Below are positions 59,271 through 64,000 of a stretch of DNA of 64,000 bases, one piece after another. Position numbers and translations under genes: made by a program. The notes under the pieces were generated by a model that ran no database searches, was not told where the DNA came from, and saw only the letters and a program-made list of their open reading frames with translations. The first letter of the stretch is position 1. Every line of letters starts with the position of its first letter. The stretch is from Opitutaceae bacterium (GTDB taxonomy: Bacteria; Verrucomicrobiota; Verrucomicrobiia; Opitutales; Opitutaceae). The stretch is taken from positions 17,962-81,961 of the forward strand of contig JAUSID010000167.1 in the NCBI GenBank assembly GCA_030648295.1. The letters are read 5' to 3'.

Positions 59271-59351
59271 AACACGAAGGCCGCCGTACGGCCGAAGGAC
59301 CTGGCCGACATCGCCGCGCTCACGCAATCACCGAAGCAGGCTCGGAAATGA
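59271..59351 (+). pseudogene. 3' remnant, nucleotidyltransferase-like
   Basis: The frame reads NTKAAVRPKDLADIAALTQ and SPKQARK before a TGA. RPKDLADIxAL is a frequent C-terminal phrase of nucleotidyltransferase-type (DUF6036/AbiEii-like) proteins. Upstream sequence in this frame is direct-repeat material, so only the tail remains. Weak, because it is 26 codons long. Confidence 0.35.
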
Positions 59352-59456
59352 GGCGGCGGCTCCTGTGAATCCGGGCTCGCGCGGCGTCTCACACCAAACA
59401 GGGATCCCACCGCCACGTGATCCTCCTTACCACCGGAGTGCGCATGAAAGGGTATC

Positions 59457-61196
59457 ATGCCCGCTATTTCTTCAACCCACCGTCTCGCGATCTCGGGCCT
59501 GGCGGCATTGTGGTTCGGTTTCAGTGCCCCCGCCGCGAGCGACGAACGCCCGTTCGACCCTTCCCCGTTCGGCCCGGCCGTCTCCGCCGCGCTCAAGGAG
59601 CGGGACGAGCAGGACGCAACCCAGGGCAACCGGATCGCGATCATCCGAAACGGATATGATGCCCTCCTACTGCGCGTGCACCTCATCCGCCATGCAAGGC
59701 ACGCGATCGCGGTCCAGACTTTCATCTGGACCAATGACGAGTGCGGACGGCTCGTCGCCCACGAACTGCTCAACGCCGCGCGACGCGGCGTGAAGGTGCG
59801 TGTGATCGTCGATCACATGTTTTCCGACCACGACCCCGACACCGTCGCTTTTCTCGCAACCGCGCATCCGAATTTCGAGTTGAAGCACTACCGTCCGGCG
59901 ATGTCGCGAATCAAGCCGTCGGTGTTGCACACCCTGCTGGCGAGTCTGCGCTCGTTTCGCCAGCTGAACCAGCGAATGCACAACAAGGTGATGATCTTCG
60001 ACGGCACCATTCTGCTCACCGGAGGACGCAACATCGAGAATACCTATTTCGATCATTCAACCACATTGAACTTTCTCGACCGCGATGTGCTTGCGGTCGG
60101 CGCGGTGGCGGCCAAGGCGGTCGAATCGTTCGAGGAGTTTTGGCGTTATCGCCATGCCGTTCCCAGCCGCAATCTGGCCGACGTCGGCGCGGCCATTGCC
60201 AGAAACACGTTCCACCGCTATCCCACACGCGCCAATTATGGTTTCGGTCCCCATTTCATCACCCTGGAACAGCAAGCAGACGATGCGGCCCTGATCGCAT
60301 CGCATTTCGTCGCGCGGCTGAAGCCGGTCCGCAAGGCGACCTTTGTTTCCGATGCGCCGGGCAAACCGGGCGGTGCATCCGACGGCCGGCGCACCACCAG
60401 CGAAGTGCGCGCCATCCTGGCCCGGGCAAAGCTCTCCGTCGTGATGCAGACGCCGTATCTCGTCTTGAGCGCACCGCTGCGGGACGCATTTCGCGACTTG
60501 CAGGAAGCGAACCCAGGCCTCCGGATTGCGATTTCGACCAACAGCCTGGCCTCGACGGACAATTTCCTGGCGTATTCGGCCAACTACCGGCTGCGCCGAC
60601 ATTATGTGGAAGACCTCAAACTGCTGGTCCACGAGTTCAAGCCCCGGCCCGGCTCACTCTCGACGCTGTTTCCGCGCCATGCACTCATGGCCAGATTCGC
60701 CCAGGAGCAAGCGGGCGCCAGCGAGGACGCGGTCCCGTTTCTTTCCCTCCATGCCAAGTCGCTCGTGGTGGACGACCACATCGCATTTGTCGGTTCGCAC
60801 AACCTCGACCCGCGCTCCGACAACATGAACACCGAGGCGGGCTTGGTCGTGGAGGATGAATCGTTCGCCCAAGCGCTGCGCACCGAGATCGAGCACGATA
60901 TGGCGCCGGAGAACAGCTGGGTGATCGCGCGGCGCACGCTGCCACCGGGCCTGGACGAGCTGAACCAGGTGGTGGATGGGATTTTCTCCCTCATACCGAT
61001 CAATCTCTGGCCTGTGTCGACAACGAGCAGTTTTGAACTGCGCCCGGGGGCGACACCGCTGCCGTCCGACCATCCTTTATTCGAGGAGAATTATCGAAAC
61101 GTCGGCGCACTTCCCGGCAACTCCAGCCTCTCCCAAAAGAGAATCCTGACCCACATCAGCAAGACCTTTGCCGCACCGATGACGCCGATGCTGTAG
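59457..61196 (+). CDS. Phospholipase D-superfamily protein (cardiolipin synthase-like), exported
   Basis: A 579-residue PLD-superfamily enzyme with a weak signal peptide (LAISGLAALWFGFSAPAASD). Two HKD motifs are present: HNKVMIFDGTILLTGGRNIE (H-x-K-x4-D) and HAKSLVVDDHIAFVGSHNLD. The first follows VRVIVDHMFS in the expected position; IAVQTFIWTNDECGRLVAHE opens the first half. The two halves act together as one active site. The nearest families are cardiolipin synthase-like proteins and periplasmic PLDs that cut phosphodiesters; substrate cannot be assigned. It is a single transcript unit after the direct repeat. Confidence 0.88.
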   Translation: MPAISSTHRLAISGLAALWFGFSAPAASDERPFDPSPFGPAVSAALKERDEQDATQGNRIAIIRNGYDALLLRVHLIRHARHAIAVQTFIWTNDECGRLVAHELLNAARRGVKVRVIVDHMFSDHDPDTVAFLATAHPNFELKHYRPAMSRIKPSVLHTLLASLRSFRQLNQRMHNKVMIFDGTILLTGGRNIENTYFDHSTTLNFLDRDVLAVGAVAAKAVESFEEFWRYRHAVPSRNLADVGAAIARNTFHRYPTRANYGFGPHFITLEQQADDAALIASHFVARLKPVRKATFVSDAPGKPGGASDGRRTTSEVRAILARAKLSVVMQTPYLVLSAPLRDAFRDLQEANPGLRIAISTNSLASTDNFLAYSANYRLRRHYVEDLKLLVHEFKPRPGSLSTLFPRHALMARFAQEQAGASEDAVPFLSLHAKSLVVDDHIAFVGSHNLDPRSDNMNTEAGLVVEDESFAQALRTEIEHDMAPENSWVIARRTLPPGLDELNQVVDGIFSLIPINLWPVSTTSSFELRPGATPLPSDHPLFEENYRNVGALPGNSSLSQKRILTHISKTFAAPMTPML

Positions 61197-61401
61197 GGCG
61201 GATCGAATTTCGTCCCGCGCCGCTGCCGGTGGACCTCGATGCGTACCCATCCGAAAGCATTATCGCGGTAACGTGATCCACTTCACGCCACCAGTTCGTA
61301 CGTCGCGCCGAAAACCTCCTGCTTGACGTTGAGCGTTCGCTCCGATTCGCCCGCTTGATTCGCACTTGTGAAGCCCGCCCCTCGGTGGCACGGTGCCCGC
61401 C

Positions 61402-61680
61402 ATGGAAATCGGCCAGTTCATCGTAAAGACTCCCGGCACCTGCGGTGGACGGGCGCGGCTCGCAGGGCGACGCATTCCTGTCAGCTCGATCTACCGCTGG
61501 TTTCTTCGCGGCCTCGCGCCGGAGGATATTTTGGAAAAATACGAAGCTGTGCCGCTCGCCGAAATCTACGCCGCGATCGCCTACGCGCTCGCCAATCGCG
61601 AAGAGATCGCCGCGGAGATTGCCGAGGAGGATCGAATCGAGCGCGACGCGCGCACCGTGCCGGCCGCTGGCGTCAGGTGA
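61402..61680 (+). CDS. DUF433 antitoxin
   Basis: A 92-residue DUF433 protein, the usual antitoxin partner of DUF5615. The start at 61402 (MEIGQFIVKTPGTCGGRARL) is followed by AGRRIPVSSIYRWFLRGLAP and EDILEKYEAVPLAEIYAAIA, the DUF433 helix-turn-helix-like core with the conserved GRRIPVSxI stretch. It overlaps the next gene by four bases (GTGA), so translation is coupled. Expected role: neutralise the toxin and repress its own promoter. Confidence 0.85.
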   Translation: MEIGQFIVKTPGTCGGRARLAGRRIPVSSIYRWFLRGLAPEDILEKYEAVPLAEIYAAIAYALANREEIAAEIAEEDRIERDARTVPAAGVR

Positions 61681-62048
61681 GCAGCCTGCGGTTCCAACTC
61701 GACGAGGACTGCCAGGCCACCGCCTTGGCGGCCGCGCTTTGGCAGCACGCCATCGAGGTGGTGACGACCAACGCAGCCGGCCTCCGCGGCGTGGACGACG
61801 AGACGCAGTTGCGCGAAGCCGCGCTGCACGGCCGAACGATCGTGACCAACAACATTCGCGACTTTGTGCCATTGCACACTCGTTGGCTCGCAGAAGACCG
61901 CCCGCCCCACGCGGGAATCGTGGTGTTTGCGCAGCAGGAGTTTTCGGTCGGAGAAATTGTCCGCCGGCTCGCGCGTATGAGCCAGACGGTTTCCTCTGAA
62001 GAAATGAAGAACCGTCTCGAGTGGCTGAGTGCTTGGGGCGGCTCGTGA
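61677..62048 (+). CDS. DUF5615 PIN-like toxin
   Basis: A 123-residue PIN-like (DUF5615/Mut7-C-type) protein starting with GTG. It begins SSLRFQLDEDCQATALAAAL, where the LDED acidic pair is the first part of the nuclease site; DDETQLREAALHGRTIVTNN and IRDFVPLHTRWL give the remaining acidic residues, and HAGIVVFAQQEFSVGEIVRR follows. It is coupled to the DUF433 gene by a GTGA overlap, the standard type II toxin-antitoxin arrangement. Presumed RNase activity is inferred from the family. Confidence 0.82.
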   Translation: MSSLRFQLDEDCQATALAAALWQHAIEVVTTNAAGLRGVDDETQLREAALHGRTIVTNNIRDFVPLHTRWLAEDRPPHAGIVVFAQQEFSVGEIVRRLARMSQTVSSEEMKNRLEWLSAWGGS

Positions 62049-62091
62049 AACGCGGTGCGTTAATGATCGGCATTCTGCCGAAACGGCAGAA

Positions 62092-62279
62092 CGCGCACTC
62101 CTTGATCTGCTTGCGAATCTTCGCGTCCCATTCTGCTGGCCAGCAGAACCGCCGCACAGCCCGTTCTGGTCGAACCACACTTCGACTCCAGCGGCGCGGA
62201 GAGCGTCACATATGGCACGGGCCACCGCAGCGTCCTGTGACGCATAACTCAGAAAAACAGCTTTCGTGGCGCCGCTCAT
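62092..62279 (-). pseudogene. TIR stub A (5' fragment, frameshifted)
   Basis: From ATG 62279 the frame reads MSGATKAVFLSYASQDAAVA and RAICDALRAAGVEVWFDQNG. A frameshift then moves into WDAKIRKQIKECA, the continuation expected of the TIR domain of TolB/TPR-type TIR proteins. After that the sequence ends against the DUF5615 gene region. This is the best preserved of three stubs but lacks the rest of the TIR domain and the effector part. Confidence 0.75.
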
Positions 62280-62340
62280 TGCGGATTGCGGATTGCGGAT
62301 TGGGCAAACTCGAAACCCAAAACCCTGAACTCGAAACTGC
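62280..62340. repeat. Heptamer array between TIR stubs A and B
   Basis: Units GCGGATT (three copies) are followed by AACTCGA, AACCCAA, AACCCTG and AACTCGA. It directly adjoins the start codon of stub A on one side and the broken 3' end of stub B on the other. Confidence 0.8.
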
Positions 62341-62352
62341 GCGCGTTGCGCG

Positions 62353-62463
62353 CGCGAACCACACTTCGACGCCGGCTTGTCTCAACGATTCGCAAATATG
62401 TCTTGCCGCCTCCGCGTCTTGGGAAGCGTAGGAGAGAAAGACGGCTTTGTGACTCTCGCTCAT
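62353..62463 (-). pseudogene. TIR stub B (5' fragment)
   Basis: From ATG 62463: MSESHKAVFLSYASQDAEAA, RHICESLRQAGVEVWFA. The fragment stops after WF, exactly where the other stubs also break or shift, and continues into the heptamer array. Its start overlaps the stop of stub C by ATGA. Confidence 0.78.
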
Positions 62464-62594
62464 CGTTGAGACAAGACGGACCTTGTCCGACGTAGCTTTC
62501 GCAGCGAACGCGGAAGCGCCTGCGCGATGCGGCGGGCGACCGCGGCGTCTTCACGTGCGTAGTAAAGGAAAACTGCCTTCGCCATCTCGGTCAT
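62460..62594 (-). pseudogene. TIR stub C (5' fragment)
   Basis: From ATG 62594: MTEMAKAVFLYYAREDAAVA, RRIAQAL, then a non-TIR tail PRSLRKLRRTRSVLSQR. The tail DNA (62470-62500) contains a class-5-like phrase (CTTGTCCGACGTAGCTTTCG), suggesting that repeat material replaced the remaining gene. Its ATG overlaps the stop of the TolB/TPR gene (ATGA), as if translationally coupled. Confidence 0.75.
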
Positions 62595-64000
62595 GGCTTC
62601 TTCAGCTTGGGCTGCTTCAGCATCCGCTGAAGCGTTTCGCGCGCGACCTTGTATTCCTTCGTGAGCCCGAGTTGCGCGATTCTCTGCTCGAACCGTGGCT
62701 CGTCGCGGATGGGATCCCATGCTTCTGCCCAAAAATAAAACCGCGCATTGAAGGGGTCCACCGGCGACTTGATGGGTGTCACGAGCGCTTCTTCGAAACG
62801 GCCGGCCGCAGCGAGCAACGCGGGTCGGCGTGGATCTTCGGCTGGGTAGCTGGCGAGCACTTTCGCGGCATACGTGCGGACGTCCCCATCGAGTTGCCCT
62901 TCATGCAACACTTGCACGGCCGACACATCGGCCCATTGGCGCTGGCTCGGCTGGGGGTTTTCCAGCACCTGACGCGCCAGCGCGATCGCTTCGGCGGATC
63001 GGCCGAGGCGAAGCATCTGCACGGCAGCTAGCCCCTGCGCTGGGAGAAAATTCGGCCGAATCGCCAGCAGCCGTTCGAGCGCCGTCAGAGTGTCCTGGTG
63101 ACGACACGCAAGCGCGAGCTGCCCGCTGTAGCCACTCAGCAGCGCCCAGGAAAACGGATCGAGTTCCGCGGCCAAGGCGTTCTCCTCCAGCGCGCGATCG
63201 AGCTGACCGAGCCGGGCCAGCAGGTGCGCCCGCCAGTGGTGAGTGAAAGCATCGTTGGGGTTCACCGCCAAACCCCGCTGAAAGTGCTGTTCCGACTCGT
63301 TAAAGCGACCGGACAGCAAAGCTTCGTAGCCCGCCGTCGAGTGGGCGTCCACCAACGACGCGTCGAGCGCCAGAGCTTGTTGAGCGAATCGCCGGCCTTC
63401 GGCCAGCCCGGCCGCGTTGCCGCCGACCCCATCGATGATGCGAAACACCGCTTTTAGCACATGCACGGCGGCCAAGCCCGCATGCGCCGGGGCAAATTCC
63501 GGATCGAGTTTCAAGGCTTGGGCAAATGCTGCCTCCGCGCGCGGAAAACCCGTATCGCGCTGCGTCAAGAAATAGCGACCCTCCAATACCAGACCGTGCA
63601 TCGCGGGATCGACGACTCGCGCCGGACGCGACGGTGCGCTCAAGTTCAGCGACAGCTTGCTCGCAATCAATCGCGCGATCTCGTCCTGCGCCGTGAAGAT
63701 GTCTTTCAGTTCGGTGTCGAAGCGGTCCGCCCAGATCGTATCGCCCGTATCAGCCCGGAAAAGACTCGCGCCAATTCGCGCGCGCGAGCCGTCGCGCTGA
63801 ACGCTGCCCTCGACCAGGTAAAAGACATTGAGCTCGCGCGCGATTTCCTTCAGCGAAGCGGGCTTGACCTTGAAATAGAACGACGACGTGCGGGCCGCCA
63901 CCCGCAATCCGGGCACCTTGGACAACACGTTGAGCAACTCCTCGCTGATCCCGTCCGAAAAATATTCGCTGTCCTTTTCGCTGCTGCGATTTTCGAACGC
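62591..64000 (-). CDS. TolB-like/TPR-repeat protein, 5' end beyond window
   Basis: At least 469 codons, running off the right edge. The visible start of the frame is SEYFSDGISEELLNVLSKVP and GLRVAARTSSFYFKVKPASL, a TolB/FlgO-like domain (YFSDGISEEL is characteristic; YLVEGSVQRDGSRARIGASL follows). The remaining 330 residues are TPR repeats (FAQALKLDPEFAPAHAGLAA, LAVNPNDAFTHHWRAHLLARLGQ). Such proteins are often fused to an N-terminal TIR or adenylate cyclase domain in Verrucomicrobiota, and three TIR stubs follow it, which makes an N-terminal TIR domain outside this window plausible. It is expected to be a sensor/signalling protein. Confidence 0.85.
   Translation of the reverse strand, partial: AFENRSSEKDSEYFSDGISEELLNVLSKVPGLRVAARTSSFYFKVKPASLKEIARELNVFYLVEGSVQRDGSRARIGASLFRADTGDTIWADRFDTELKDIFTAQDEIARLIASKLSLNLSAPSRPARVVDPAMHGLVLEGRYFLTQRDTGFPRAEAAFAQALKLDPEFAPAHAGLAAVHVLKAVFRIIDGVGGNAAGLAEGRRFAQQALALDASLVDAHSTAGYEALLSGRFNESEQHFQRGLAVNPNDAFTHHWRAHLLARLGQLDRALEENALAAELDPFSWALLSGYSGQLALACRHQDTLTALERLLAIRPNFLPAQGLAAVQMLRLGRSAEAIALARQVLENPQPSQRQWADVSAVQVLHEGQLDGDVRTYAAKVLASYPAEDPRRPALLAAAGRFEEALVTPIKSPVDPFNARFYFWAEAWDPIRDEPRFEQRIAQLGLTKEYKVARETLQRMLKQPKLKKP

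Noticed and set aside
61283..61370. Minus-strand stub ending TLNVKQEVFGATYELVA
   Set aside because: It reads like a protein tail but is under 30 codons, with no family resemblance or start.
1..64000. Prophage or integrated plasmid
   Set aside because: No integrase, terminase, capsid, replication or conjugation gene was seen; the direct repeats alone do not define an element.

Overview
The window is GC-rich bacterial DNA that most resembles a Verrucomicrobiota genome, probably near Opitutaceae. The evidence is two very large PVC-type secreted proteins (beta-propeller dehydrogenase + HEAT repeats + CXXCH heme-binding domain), two sulfatases, three Gfo/Idh/MocA oxidoreductases, ThuA-like domains, a Tm-1-like/TIM-barrel pair, TIR genes, and many short palindromic and heptamer/octamer repeats between genes. 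No rRNA, tRNA, CRISPR, integrase or transposase gene was seen. Strong Shine-Dalgarno sites are rare, so several starts rest on signal peptides and alignment sense.

Layout. 0.3-3.4 kb: a ROK-type glucokinase interrupted by an in-frame TGA, a SlyD-like FKBP isomerase and a URO-D-family protein. 3.7-6.7 kb: a multiheme c-type lipoprotein and an MtrB/PioB-like outer-membrane barrel, a candidate electron conduit across the outer membrane. 6.9-11.1 kb: ybbP-ybbA divergent from tesA, the same order as in E. coli. 11.1-14.4 kb: barrel, cupredoxin-like protein and a membrane adenylate/guanylate cyclase. 14.5-24.3 kb: sulfatases, a PVC dehydrogenase/cytochrome, an oxidoreductase and a DUF5060/DUF4038 glycosidase, consistent with sulfated or complex glycan use. 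24.5-32.6 kb (all minus): TIM-barrel, cupin, a 1694-residue double-ThuA/PVC fusion and a Tm-1-like protein, apparently one operon. 33.0-36.1 kb: an oxidoreductase flanked by gene remnants (receiver domain, DUF4159, Rieske). 36.6-48.1 kb: mostly housekeeping (purA-like, folC, accD, comF, truA, ruvX, moeB/rhodanese), plus a small basic DNA-binding protein, an SDR and an HTH/metallo-beta-lactamase fusion.

48.2-64.0 kb is accessory: a secreted beta/gamma-crystallin-like/DUF4214 protein, a CehA/McbA-type hydrolase, a two-gene TIR + nSTAND1/TPR module, a phospholipase D-like protein, a DUF433/DUF5615 toxin-antitoxin pair, and a row of three TIR stubs behind a TolB-like/TPR gene that runs off the right edge. 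A diverged ~130-bp direct repeat (49.6 and 59.1 kb) brackets the segment that holds the TIR-STAND module.

Two themes stand out. First, the TIR/STAND region looks like a signalling or immune locus with actively duplicating and decaying TIR genes. Second, at least five classes of short palindromic repeats and several inverted heptamer/octamer arrays fill the intergenic spaces, and they repeatedly sit at or near points where genes are truncated, extended or duplicated.
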